Below the pieces are notes generated by a model. That model did no database searches and had not been told where the DNA came from. It was given only the letters and a program-made list of their open reading frames with translations. This document shows positions 53,308-63,544 of a DNA stretch of 64,000 nucleotides, piece by piece. The translations under genes were made by a program, and so were the position numbers. Numbering within the stretch: the stretch's first letter is position 1; every line of letters starts with the position of its first letter. The stretch is from positions 87,501 through 151,500 of the forward strand of contig CAUYUJ010018308.1 of NCBI GenBank assembly GCA_963575745.1, given 5' to 3'. The stretch is from Prorocentrum cordatum. Lineage: Eukaryota; Sar; Dinophyceae; Prorocentrales; Prorocentraceae.

Positions 53308-53466
53308 AGTCGGGCCTGTCCCCCTACAGGGGGATTTTCGACGAAAATACTCCAAGAATACTCCAAAAATAGTCTGGGGAGTATTTGTTTTAAACCTTGT
53401 TGGGGTATTTTGGTGGTATTTTTGTTTTTCGTCGAAAATCCTCCTGTAGGGGGACACGCCCGACAT
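53308..53466. mobile_element. MITE, family M6, with 7-bp target duplication
   Basis: Terminal inverted repeats of about 42 bp: left GTCGGGCCTGTCCCCCTACA..GGATTTTCGACGAAAA, right the complement TTTTCGTCGAAAATCC..TGTAGGGGGACACGCCCGAC, with only three differences. The element (159 bp) is flanked by AAGGTTA at 53301-53307 and 53467-53473, a clean 7-bp duplication. Interior AT-rich, with GAATACTCCAAAAATAGTC and its partial complement. Element size, arms and duplication fit a non-autonomous DNA transposon; the superfamily cannot be fixed. Confidence 0.8.
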
Positions 53467-53489
53467 AAGGTTACACTTGTACCGCGCAT

Positions 53490-53690
53490 CCTTACCACAC
53501 CGGCTGACTGCACAGCCAACCCGCATAGTGAGGACGGGCGACCTTCCCAAGGGTACCCTTGCATCCTTGCCTCCTCGGTCCATCCTTGGCCACTTTCGTT
53601 GGCCGCGCCCCGCTCGAAGAGATTCGAAGCGGGCGTCCAAGGTCCTTGCGCCCTAATGATACGGGCCAACTGTAGGGATTTGCCGCGTTA
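53490..53690. repeat. Dispersed repeat R2, copy 2
   Basis: CGGTCCATCCTTGGCCACTT, GCCGCGCCCCGCTCGAAG and CAAGGTCCTTGCGCCC, in the order seen at 3140-3300. Confidence 0.55.
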
Positions 53691-53955
53691 GGTAGGGGGG
53701 GGCTTGCACCGCGCCTCCTTACCACACGGGCTGACTCTATATAGGCATTTGCTGCGTTAGGGAGGGGGGGGGCTTGCACCGCGCATCCTTACCACCACAC
53801 GGGCTGACTCTGCACAGGGATTTGCCGCGTCAGGGAGGGGGTGGCTTGCACCGCGCCTCCTTACCACACCGGCTGACTCTACGTAGGCATTTGCTGCGTT
53901 AGGGAGGGGGGGGGGCTTGCACCGCGCATCCTTACCGCACCCGCTGACTGTACGC
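53691..53955. repeat. Tandem repeat of about 70-76 bp, four copies
   Basis: GGCTTGCACCGCGC.TCCTTACCACAC.GGCTGACT and TTTGC.GCGTYAGGGAGGGGG recur at about 53701, 53769, 53843 and 53913. The unit resembles the end of R2, as if the tandem had grown from it. Confidence 0.75.
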
Positions 53956-54640
53956 CCGCCCGCCGCCCGCCCGCCGCCGGCCCCCCGCCGCCCGCCCGCC
54001 GTGCTTCCGTCTCCAGCACAGCATCCAGTACTCAGCAGCTTCCCGCTGCAAGAGAGAAAGAACCCCTAGGAGTTCTACTACATCCCGATCCGCCCGACCG
54101 CCCGCCCAACCGCCGCCCGTCCGCCGCCCGCTCCCGCCGCCCGCCCGCCGTGTTCAACACAGCGCCCAGTACTCAACAGCGTCCGTCTCCAATGCAACAT
54201 TCAGTGCTCGACAGATCCCGTCTCCAACACAGCACCCAGCACTGAACAGCATCCCGCTGCAAGAGAGACTCCTTGGGATTTTCGCCCAAATCCCGACCCG
54301 CCCGCCGCCCGCTCGCCCCCCGCCGCCCCGTTCCCCCTGCTTCCGCGAGCAGCACGACGCCCAGTAGTCAACAGCGTCCGCCTCGAGCACGCTACCGGGT
54401 GCTCAACAGCCTCCGTCTCCAACGCAACACCCAGAATTCAACAGTGGAGGAGGAGGAGGAGGAGGAGGAGGAGGAGGAGGAGGAGGAGGATCCCGCTGCA
54501 AGAGGATCCTCAGGAGGTCTGCTGGAATCCCAACCCGCTCGCCCGCCGGCCGCCCGCCCGCCGCCCGCCCCATCGACGCCTGCCCGCCGTGCTTCCGCGT
54601 TCAGCGCAGCATCCATCAGGAGGGAAAGAAACACACAGAC
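53956..54640. repeat. CCGCCCG-rich compound repeat, about 230 bp
   Basis: Blocks CGTCTCCAACRCAGCACCCAG, TCCCGCTGCAAGAG and CCCGCCCGCCGCCCGC alternate in three diverged units (starting about 54005, 54180 and 54410); (GAG)n at 54448-54489 interrupts the third. Related CAGTACTCAACACTGCC and CAGCACCCAGTATTCAGC follow at 54780-54830. Confidence 0.6.
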
Positions 54641-54879
54641 AGAAAGAAGATTCCCCAGAAAATATGAAAGAATATGGGAAGTGGGGGGGAAGGCAAACAC
54701 CCAGAAGATATGTGAAAATATGGGGGATCTGTTTGTTTGTGTGTATTTATTTGTGTGTCCCAGGGCCCGGCCCTTCAATCCAGTACTCAACACTGCCCGG
54801 ATCCAGCACAGCACCCAGTATTCAGCTTCTCCCCACTCCACAGCACCACACGTTGAGCGGGCGGCCCCCAATATCCCCC

Positions 54880-56570
54880 GAACTGGTTGTTCTGTTTTGT
54901 TTCTTTTCCTTTCTGCTGTTTCCCGAAAGGGTTCAACCATGATATTTTACCTTTAATTGCCGGGCCCCATGACCCCCGAAAAAACACCGAAAACAAAAAA
55001 GTTGTTTGGGTTGTCGAGAGTTTTCGGGGGGGTGCAGAAATAGTTGAGTTTTCCGTTGTGGGGCCCCAGAGCCGTCGAAAAAACGACAAACAAGCAAAGC
55101 TGTTTTTTTGGAGGTTTGCCAGGGGGTTTGCGGAGAGACTATTGCTTGTATTTGAAGGGGGCCAGAACACCTGGGCCCAAAAAGCACAAACAAACCTCCG
55201 AGTTGATGTTTTTTTTGGGGGGTGTTCCGATTGATTTGCAGAAATCGTTGTGCTTTTAGTTGTCGGGTCCGACAACCCCCGAGAAAACCCCGAGTTGTTT
55301 TTTAGGGGAGTTTGCCAGGGGGATTACATATTTAATTATGATGTTGCGTGCGGGGCCCCAGAACCGCAGAAAAACTTAGGAAACATTCAGAACTATGTGT
55401 TTTGAGTTTGTTTAGGGTTTTCCGGAGGGTGTTCTGAAATAGTCTTTTCTAAAATTGTGGTGGCCCAGAACCCTCGAGGAAAAACTTGCTAGTCCTGTTA
55501 TCTCTCTCTCTATATACATGTCTATGCATATATATATATATATACACATAACACCCAAAACCGCACAACTAACACATCATATTTGCCCGACTTTGGAGGT
55601 TTCGTTTTTTTTATCTGGGGTTTCCGGGGGGGTCCAGAAGTAGCCTTGTTTCTAATTGTGGGGCCTCCGAACCCCCGACATACCAGAGAAACAACAAAAA
55701 ACGAGTTGGAAAGGTACTTGGGGGTCTCCTGGGGGGGGTCTGAAATTAGTTTGTTTTTACCCCCTGGAACAAAAACACACACAAAAAAAACAAAAAAACA
55801 ACAAACAACAAAAAACAAGAAAAACAACGGGTTGGGGGGTTGTTCTGGGTTTGTCCCAGCGGAAAAGCACCCGACAAACACCAGGAACAAAAGCAACCCG
55901 AGTTTTTGTTTGTTTGTTGAGTTTCCCGCGAGGTTTTCTGAAACAGTTTTGTTTTTGATAGTGGAGCCCCAGAACCACAGAAACCCACGGGAAAAAAACG
56001 CCGAGTTGGGGAGGTTTTTGGGGTTCCCCCCTTGGAAGAAACCAATTGAACAATCATAGAAAAACATCCGAACAATCCCCGAGTTGACAGGTGTCCCAGG
56101 AGGTTTTCTAACATCGTCTTGTTTTTCATTGTGGGTCCCCAGAACCCCCGAAACAATTCAGAAAAGCTGCAGTTTTTTTTTTTTTTTTTTTCTTCAAAGG
56201 TTCCCCCTTGAGAAAAATGTTCAGCCCCAGAGGAACAATAATGACAATACTAATAATAAGCAACAACAAAAACTACAAACAACTAGTTTTTTTGGTTCTG
56301 GGGTTTCCCGGGTGGTTTTCTGACATCGTATTGTTTGAAAGACGACAGAAAAACCATCGAAACAAACCCGAGTTGTGAGGGTTTTCGAGGGTTTCCCTCC
56401 CAGAGAAACTTTTGAAAAACCGCCGGAGAACAACCGGAAAACCCCCCAGTAGGGTTTTTTTTCGGAGGTTCCCCGGAGGGTTCTGAAATATTGTTTTTTA
56501 ATCGTGGGCCGAAGAATTTCCGAAAAACCTCAGAGTTGGAGGGTTTTCCGGTGGTTCTCCCTTCGCGGAA
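54880..56570. repeat. Diverged satellite, about 100 bp, some 15 units
   Basis: GGGGCCCCAGAACCCCCGA-type motif at about 54960, 55058, 55158, 55262, 55348, 55460, 55658, 55960 and 56130, followed by AAAAA.ACAAAC and TTTTTTGGGG.TTTCC.GGGGG. Spacing is 86-112 bp where regular. Not related in sequence to the giant composite. (TA)n at about 55530-55545. Confidence 0.65.
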
Positions 56571-56577
56571 AGCCGCA

Positions 56578-57002
56578 TGCCGTGTCTGTGCATACCATGT
56601 AACGCGGTAACATCGGTCTTCGTAGGAAACATGGCATGATATGCTTCAGCATGTCATCTCAAATATTGTCATAGCATTTCACAGCACAGCATGGCATGGC
56701 AGGCAATGCGCACTATAGAGGATATCATGCAATTGCACTGCGTACTGCATCGTGACATTGTGCTTTATAGTATATCATGGTGTATCATGGCATCCCATAG
56801 CATAGTGCAACATGGCACTGCAGCGCTACATTTTTCCTATCCCATAGCTTGGCGACAGATCACTGGTCGACCGGTCGATGAGAGCGGAGGAAGAGGAGGA
56901 GTGAGGAAGAGGCGGTAGGAAACAGAGAATGTTGACCTCATTATTCATTACCGCCTCGTTGTCGCAATGCGGTCAGCATTCGACGAGCTAGAACCTAAGC
57001 GC
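56578..57002. repeat. Duplicated segment D, copy 1
   Basis: About 425 bp matched by 58088-58490: GCCGTGTCTGTGCATACC, CATAGCATTTCACAGCACAG, CATGGCATCCCATAGC.TAGTGC and GGCGACAGATCACTGGTCGA are shared in order. Contains many CATGGCATG motifs. Confidence 0.8.
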
Positions 57003-57030
57003 ACGCGAAGCGCGCGCGATGGTTCTATAT
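56988..57030. repeat. Hairpin with AT tail, family H1, copy 2
   Basis: AGAACCTAAGCGCACGCG, A, AGCGCGCGCGATGGTTCT, then ATATAGAAATGAATAG. Arms pair imperfectly over about 16 bp. Confidence 0.55.
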
Positions 57031-57371
57031 AGAAATGAATAGATAAGTATAAATGGGAAGGGGGTTCTGGAGGCGCCGGAGTGCACTGATTTCTCTTCCG
57101 GCCGTTTTGAACCCGGCGGGGGTGCCAGAACGCGTCAAAGGATGGGAAGGGAGCGACGAGAGGACCCGAGAAACGTCCAAGAGGGCGCCAAGATGGCCCA
57201 AGAGCGTTCCAAGAGAGCCCAAGACCGCTAAAGGTCTTGGGCTCTCTTGGAGTGAATATGGCATACAGGTCTTTGAAACACGGGCTCGCCAGGGTAAGAC
57301 AAGACTTGGTTGTCCCTCAGCGGCGCGGGCTCAATGAGCCGACAGCCGTCATTGCTGAGAGCACCATGCAG
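57031..57371. other. Mixed sequence and W flank, no gene
   Basis: W-type CCAAGATGGCCCAAGAGCG at 57188-57206 leading into the hairpin 57209-57250. No coding sequence supported. Confidence 0.35.
57209..57250. repeat. Perfect 18-bp hairpin
   Basis: CCAAGAGAGCCCAAGACC, loop GCTAAA, GGTCTTGGGCTCTCTTGG: all 18 pairs match. It lies at a reversal of W-type units, like the hairpin at 32395-32474. Confidence 0.9.
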
Positions 57372-57445
57372 GCCTCTCACTGCACACCTTCAGCGAGCGT
57401 GCGCAGGTGCTGGACTCCTTGTTGGCCGCCGCGTCTGCACTATAA
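57372..57445 (+). CDS. Very short candidate terminal exon
   Basis: After GAGAGCACCATGCAG (ends 57371) one frame reads LSLHTFSERAQVLDSLLAAA, SAL, TAA. Strong helix-like composition but only 24 codons, so a chance frame is quite possible. Confidence 0.15.
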
Positions 57446-57529
57446 TGTTCCCTTGGCGCCCTGCCAACGAGCAGGTCGAGGCAGTTGCGCCGCCTCAGTG
57501 GACTGAACAGATCCGTGTAATGGGACAAA

Positions 57530-58065
57530 AAGAGAGCCCAAGACCGCACAAGAGCGTTTCAAACTTGGTCCAACATGGCTTGAAGACAGCCCAAGAGGGC
57601 TTCAAGACAGCCAAGGTGCCCTCAAAAGGAGTCCCACGAGGCACTCAGGAGGCGAAACAAGTTGGTTCTTTCTAGGGTTGTTGAAGGTTTTTCGTGTTCT
57701 CGCTGTTTCGTGCTTCCGACGTTCCCTGACAGCCCACGAGGCCCCAGAAATCAGCTCAAGACGGCCCAAGAGGCACCCAGAGAGGGCGCCACGACGGCGC
57801 AAGAGAGTCCTAAGACGGCCCAGGAGCGCCCCGAGGCGCCCAAGATCGCCCAAGGGGGCCCCAACAAGAGGGGTCCAATAGGGGGAACACGAACCGACAA
57901 TTCGAGCCTTCCCCCCCAAGAGGCCCCCAGGAGGCCCCAAGAGGCCTCCAACAGAGCCCAAGAGGCCCCCCAGAGGCCCCCAAGAGGCTCCACGAGGCCC
58001 CAGAGAGGCCCAAAAACTTCCTTCAAGAGGCTTCCCAAACTGCCTCCAAAACATGGCATGGCATT
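57530..58065. repeat. Family W array, CCCAAGA orientation
   Basis: GCCCAAGACCGCACAAGAGCG through CCCCAGAGAGGCCC, with an inverted cassette at 57655-57720 (GGTTCTTTCTAGGGTTGTTG, TTCGTGCTTCCGACG). Confidence 0.65.
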
Positions 58066-58087
58066 GCAGTGCATTGGATAGTCCAGC

Positions 58088-58490
58088 ACGCCGTGTCTGT
58101 GCATACCTTCTGACGCGGCAGCATCGCTCTTCATAGGAAACATAACATGATATGGTTCAGCGTATCATCCCGTATACTACCATAGCATTTCACAGCACAG
58201 CATGGCATGGCATGCAATGCGCAATGTAGAGTATACCATGCTACTGCATTGCAATCTGCATCGTGTCATTGCGCTTATAGCATTGCGTGGTGTATCATGG
58301 CATTCCATAGCATAGTGCAACATGGCGCTTGTCCCATAGCTTGGCGACAGATCACTGGTCGACCGGCCGATGAGAACGGAGGAGGAGGAGGAGGAATGAG
58401 GAAGAGGCAGGAGGAAACAGAGAATGCAGATGTTATTCTTCATGGCCGCCTCGTTACTATCAACGCGGTCAGCACTCGAGCAGCTAGAAG
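58088..58490. repeat. Duplicated segment D, copy 2
   Basis: See copy 1 at 56578-57002; shorter by about 20 bp, with more GAG repeats at 58380-58400. Copies are about 85% alike by eye and 1.5 kb apart, in direct orientation, with a W array between. Confidence 0.8.
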
Positions 58491-58634
58491 CTAACCCTCA
58501 AGGGCAGTCCCGGCAGAGCGAGGGCGTTTTGGTTGCGCGGTTCTCTGCGTCGATGTCATGGGCCCGAGAACGCTGGAAATCGTCGTTATGACCACACCGG
58601 GGTTTACAGCGGCACCCGTGCCTCATCTGCGACC

Positions 58635-58674
58635 AGAACCTAAGCGCGCGCGTAGCGCGCGCGTGGTTCTAGTG
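58635..58674. repeat. Hairpin with AT tail, family H1, copy 3
   Basis: AGAACCTAAGCGCGCGCG, TAG, CGCGCGCGTGGTTCT, then AGTGTATATATATATATGC. Closely related to copy 2. Each H1 copy 2 and 3 lies just 3' of a segment D copy, so it may be part of the same duplication. Confidence 0.6.
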
Positions 58675-58688
58675 TATATATATATATG

Positions 58689-58730
<42 letters not shown>
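58675..58730. repeat. (TA)n microsatellite
   Basis: TA repeats with one TGCACA interruption at about 58687-58692. Confidence 0.9.
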
Positions 58731-58734
<4 letters not shown>

Positions 58735-58739
58735 CACGT

Positions 58740-59010
58740 CTCTCTTGAGCAGCTTATTGCTGCTGGGAACAAGGCATCGGTGGCGCCGCCGAAGATTTGT
58801 GCGTCGAGGTGCTTCAAGATCGAGTATGCGATGAACGGTGATGATGACGTTGCGATCGAGATGACCACATGGGTATTCGCTACTCCTTCGGCCAAGGAAA
58901 TTGAGTTGATGTTCGACCAAACGTGTGAGGCGCGGTTGTTTTCGTGGTATCGGTATTGTGTTGAATGTCGGTCATGGCCCGAGGTGCAAGGCGGCCAGGA
59001 GCGTTGTTAG
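58740..59010 (+). CDS. Probable exon, unknown protein
   Basis: One frame reads VSLEQLIAAGNKASVAPPKI, CASRCFKIEYAMNGDDDVAI, EMTTWVFATPSAKEIELMFD, QTCEARLFSWYRYCVECRSW, PEVQGGQERC, stop TAG 59008-59010. The amino acids are balanced, the codons diverse, and no repeat is involved until about 58985. The frame passes into the TA tract upstream, so the true 5' border lies within 58732-58765 (possible acceptor TTGAGCAG at 58757). Cys residues may form a metal site. No family recognised. Confidence 0.5.
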
Positions 59011-59255
59011 ATTAGCCTTCAGCTCAGCTTCCGCCAAGGGCAGTCGAACGCAAGGGGGGCCTCTTCCCGAAGAGATCTTGGAGGTTGGGCGAGCGGGGCC
59101 CGAGCTGGCTGCAGAGGCAGTCTGCTCGGCCTCGCTTCCGACTGTGCCGCGCGGCCGCAGTGCTTCGCGCGTCGAAGCAGGTGCTTGCCTTGATGTTGAT
59201 GGCTTCGCCAGGAACGCTCGAGCCTCCTGGGCGGGCAAGCGGGGTGCACATATAT
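59010..59255 (+). mobile_element. Retroposon-like repeat R1, copy 2, with (TA)n tail
   Basis: Counterpart of 36730-36968: GCTGGCTGCAGAGGCAG, TGCTCGGCCTCGCTTCC, GTGCCGCGCGGCCGCAGTGC, GCGCGTCGAAGCAGG, and the 3' end GCAAGCGGGGTGCACA joined to (TA)n at 59249. Confidence 0.5.
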
Positions 59256-59300
59256 ATATATATATGTTTATATGTATATGTATATGTATATATATATATG
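59249..59300. repeat. (TA)n tail of R1 copy 2
   Basis: TATATATA with TGTATA variants to about 59300. Confidence 0.85.
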
Positions 59301-59444
59301 TGTATATGCACAAATCTGTGTATGTGTGTATGCCTGTCTCCCTGCATTTACACCTGCTGCACATATGTATTTTTGTCCACTATCTGTCGACCATGACCAA
59401 TCTACCCACCTGACAATCCTGAGACAGGAAAGCGAAATCATCAT

Positions 59445-59520
59445 CGGGTCAACCATCGGGACAAACATCGGAACAACCATCAGGACAACCATCGGGACAA
59501 CCTGCTGGACAGCCAATATC
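59445..59520. repeat. 12-mer tandem, CATCGGGACAAC
   Basis: About six copies: CATCGGGTCAAC, CATCGGGACAAA, CATCGGAACAAC, CATCAGGACAAC, CATCGGGACAAC, CTGCTGGACAGC. Confidence 0.85.
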
Positions 59521-59524
59521 CACG

Positions 59525-60214
59525 GGGGGCCACGAGTCGCAGACGGGGCGACTCATAGAATTCTGATTCGGCCTCTGCCAGTGGAGGATTCCGCTCAGCT
59601 TCGCCTCGCCGCCACGCACGCCACGCACGAAATGCGAGGATTTCCCGGTTGGGGTACCTCACGTTTTCTTTTCACGTCTCATTATCCAGGCTTCCGATAC
59701 CGCCATCATAGTATCTACGCCCAACGGGCTAAACCCACAATGCCCGCAGTCTGAGGAATTCGTTGCGTGATTTCCGACCCCGAACCGAACTTCCGGGTCG
59801 GTTTGGGAGGTCGCCGCGGCGATCGCGGCGGCCACACATCGGGGCGACGTTGTTGTTGGCAAGGAGTGGCATGCCCGTTCCCAGCCCCCCCCGTTCTAAG
59901 ATGCAGACATGGCTCGCGATAGTCCATCTAGTGACAGAGAGCGGCTCACGCGTGTCCAGCATTCGCAGCCGTGTTTTGTGTGGGTGATGGGGTCGATTGT
60001 CACGCAACCAAGAAAGGAAAGACTGGATTGGCGGCGAGCCCGGGGGGAACTGACAAGGGGCGGGCCTTCTCAGAAGCTTCGGAAGTTTTCCAGCCTTTTG
60101 AGATATTTCCAACGCCTTCCCAGAAAACGCAGAAGACCTTTCAGAAGGCGCGAAGCCCCGCAGCCTTCTGAGAGGGCCATCTCCTTCTCACTTCCCCCTT
60201 CGCCCGGCACCGAT
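59525..60214. other. No firm gene; short duplicated motif
   Basis: GGGGTCGATTGTCACGCAACC (59991) and GGGGTCGATTCTCACGCAAAC (60218) plus AGGAAAG form a 30-bp direct repeat about 227 bp apart. GGCCTTCTCAGAAG (60062) and CAGCCTTCTGAGAGGGCC (60160) are inverted. GCCGCGGCGATCGCGGCGGC at 59813-59832 is a palindrome. Frames are open on both strands without clear coding character. Confidence 0.4.
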
Positions 60215-60372
60215 TAGGGGTCGATTCTCACGCAAACAGGAAAGGAAGAGGTGGAGGAGCGCTCCCGTCCACCCGAGGCTGTGCCGTCGGCCGCGGCCGA
60301 GGCGGCACCTGCGGCCGAGGCGGCGCCCGCGACAGTGGCGACGGCGGCGGGCCCAGCGGGCGCGTGTGACAA
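60215..60372 (+). CDS. Candidate exon, Ala/Glu/Pro-rich
   Basis: After TCACGCAAACAG (ends about 60239) one frame reads KEEVEERSRPPEAVPSAAAE, AAPAAEAAPATVATAAGPAG, ACDK and then runs into GAG repeats as RRRKRKR. The Ala/Pro part uses GCC, GCG and GCA in turn. Low-complexity, so confidence is limited; no family recognised. Confidence 0.3.
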
Positions 60373-60374
60373 GA

Positions 60375-60605
60375 GGAGGAGGAGAAAGAGGAAGAGGACG
60401 AGGAGGAAAAGGAGGAGGAGGAGGAGGAGCAAATCGAGGAGGAGGATGAGGAGGAGGAAGAGGAGGAATACGAGGAGGAGGAGGAGGAAGAGGAGGAAAT
60501 TGAGGAGGAGGAGGAGGACGACGAGGAGGACGAGGAGGAGGAGGCAGAAGAGGAGGAGGAGGAAGAGGAGGAGAATGATGATGATGATGAGGAGGAGGAG
60601 GAACA
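60375..60605. repeat. (GAG)n microsatellite
   Basis: GAGGAGGAAGAGG-type triplets, then GATGATGATGATG at 60574-60588. Confidence 0.85.
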
Positions 60606-61138
60606 GGCATGTTATTAATAATCATAATGATACCATGAATACTAATAGTATTATTAATGGTAATAGTACTACTAATACGTATCAGACTAACAATAATACC
60701 ACCAAGAAGGATAGGCCAATTCACACTCATAAAAATAATACTAATAACACGGAGAAGAAGAATACTAATACTAAGACGAAGAGGGATACTAATAATGCTA
60801 CCCAGCATAATAACAATAATCAGAGGATTCCTAATACTAAGAAAACGAATAATAAGACTAACTTGAAGACTAAGACGAATACGAACACCAATGCGAATAA
60901 CATTACCATACGAATACTGATACGGTTCGTAATAAGCACACATAAGCATACGAATACTAGCAGTGTTACTATTATTAATGCTTTAATTATTAATTCGAAA
61001 AATGCGACGAATAATACACATGACAATCTACGATACGAAATGAAGAACTACGAGTAATACGGATATGAAGGATGCGAACCACACTAAAATAATAACAATT
61101 ATAATAATAAGGCTATTACGAAAACGAATGCGAATACG

Positions 61139-61178
<40 letters not shown>

Positions 61179-61385
61179 TTACTACTACTACTACTACTAA
61201 GAATAATAATGATAATACTAATAATAATAATAACAACGATGATAATGATGATGTTAATAATACTTAAAACTATATTAGTAGGAAGAATAATACTACGAAT
61301 TAGCATAATCATAGTAATAATATGAATGCTGACAATGAGAATAATAATACGAGTAAGAATAAGACGAACCTGAATCATCATAAGA
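60606..61385. repeat. Degenerate AAT/ACT/ACG triplet region, about 780 bp
   Basis: AT-rich, built from triplets such as AATACTAAT, AATAATACC and ACGAAT, with a clean (ACT)n at 61138-61198. One plus frame stays open to 61057 as an Asn/Thr/Lys-rich peptide only because the triplet phase is kept. It looks like an old, mutated trinucleotide expansion. Confidence 0.7.
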
Positions 61386-62360
<975 letters not shown>

Positions 62361-62362
62361 GG

Positions 62363-62620
62363 ACCAGTGTAAACCCAAAAGGCATCAACGATGTTGGAAT
62401 GAACCCTCCCTCCAAGCTCCCTCTTTCATATGCCCCTACAACGGTTCATTTCCATTGGGGGAACTGCGTCGTTGGAAGACAACCGTTTGAATATCAAGAA
62501 GCATGCCAAAACATAATTCTCGGGATTCCAGCGCCACGTATCGACCTGACTGTTTCGTTCTGGCGGTCTGGAATCGTGCCATACGCCATTTTTGTATTTC
62601 AATATTGCGAACCAGCATAA
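62363..62620 (+). CDS. Candidate terminal exon, unknown protein
   Basis: Directly after the GAG tract one frame reads SVNPKGINDVGMNPPSKLPL, SYAPTTVHFHWGNCVVGRQP, FEYQEACQNIILGIPAPRID, LTVSFWRSGIVPYAIFVFQY, CEPA, stop TAA 62618-62620. Balanced residues, diverse codons, no repeat. The minus strand is also open over part of it, so the call is tentative. No family recognised. Confidence 0.3.
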   Translation, partial: TSVNPKGINDVGMNPPSKLPLSYAPTTVHFHWGNCVVGRQPFEYQEACQNIILGIPAPRIDLTVSFWRSGIVPYAIFVFQYCEPA

Positions 62621-62649
62621 TTGTTGCACCCGAATAATCCCGCATCCTT

Positions 62650-63440
62650 CCAAAACACCTTTTTTGGTACGCTGATAGTGGGAATCAGTGAAGCTCTTGC
62701 ATTGAAAAACAAAAACGAATGTGCGCGGTGCTAAGGCGAGAGCCACATTTTGAAAGCCACCCGTCCTCAATCCGTGAAACTCTGGCGATGTGTTACAGCT
62801 AATGTGCGCGGCGCTACGGCGAGAGCCACATGCTGAAAAGGAACCGCCCTCAATCCGTGAGGCTCTTGCAAATGTTTGCGACGAATATGCGCGGCGCTAG
62901 GGCGGGATCCACATTTTGAAAACGACCCGCCCTCCATTCGTGAAGCTCTAGATTCTACTGTGCGCTGCGCTAAGGAGAGAGCCACATTTTGAAAACCACC
63001 CGCCCTGAATCCGTGACACTCTTGCGATGTTTTACAAACATGTGCGCGGCGCAAAGGCGAGAGCCACATTTCGAAAAGGAAGCGCCTCCAATCAGTGAAG
63101 CTTGTGCAATTTGTTTAAACGAATATGCGCGGCGCTAAGGCGAGATCCACATGTTGAAAACGTCCCGCCCTCAATTCGCGAAACTCCGGCAAACGTTGAA
63201 CACGAATGTGCGCGGTGCTAAGGCGAGCACCACATTTTGAAAACCATCAGCCCTCAATCCGTGAAGCTCTTGCGTTTTTTTACACAGAATGTGCGCGACG
63301 CTAAGGCGAGAGCCACATGTTGAAAACCAACCGCCTTCAACCAGTGAAACTCTGGCAAACTTTGGAACGAATGTGTGCGGCGCTAAGGCGAGAGCCACAA
63401 TTAGGAAACGACCCGCGCCCCATCTGTGAAGCTGTTGTCA
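62650..63440. repeat. 83-bp satellite, nine copies
   Basis: Unit: GTGCGCGGCGCTAAGGCGAG, AGCCACATTTTGAAAAC, CCGCCCTCAATCCGTGAAGC, TCTTGCAAATGTTT. The GTGCGCGG anchor is at 62721, 62804, 62887, 62960, 63042, 63125, 63208, 63291 and 63373: spacing 83, 83, 73, 82, 83, 83, 83, 82. Copies differ by about 10-20%. Not a multiple of three; no coding. Confidence 0.95.
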
Positions 63441-63544
63441 CTTGTAAGCTTCATAGTTATGAATGGTGAGGGGGTCTCAGGCGAACCGTCCAGCCCGCCC
63501 TGAAAACTGGCCTCGGGGTGCGACAGGGAGGAGTTGCCGATAAG

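Noticed and set aside
58675-58730. TATATA as a TATA-box promoter
   Set aside because: It is a microsatellite; dinoflagellate promoters generally lack a canonical TATA box.
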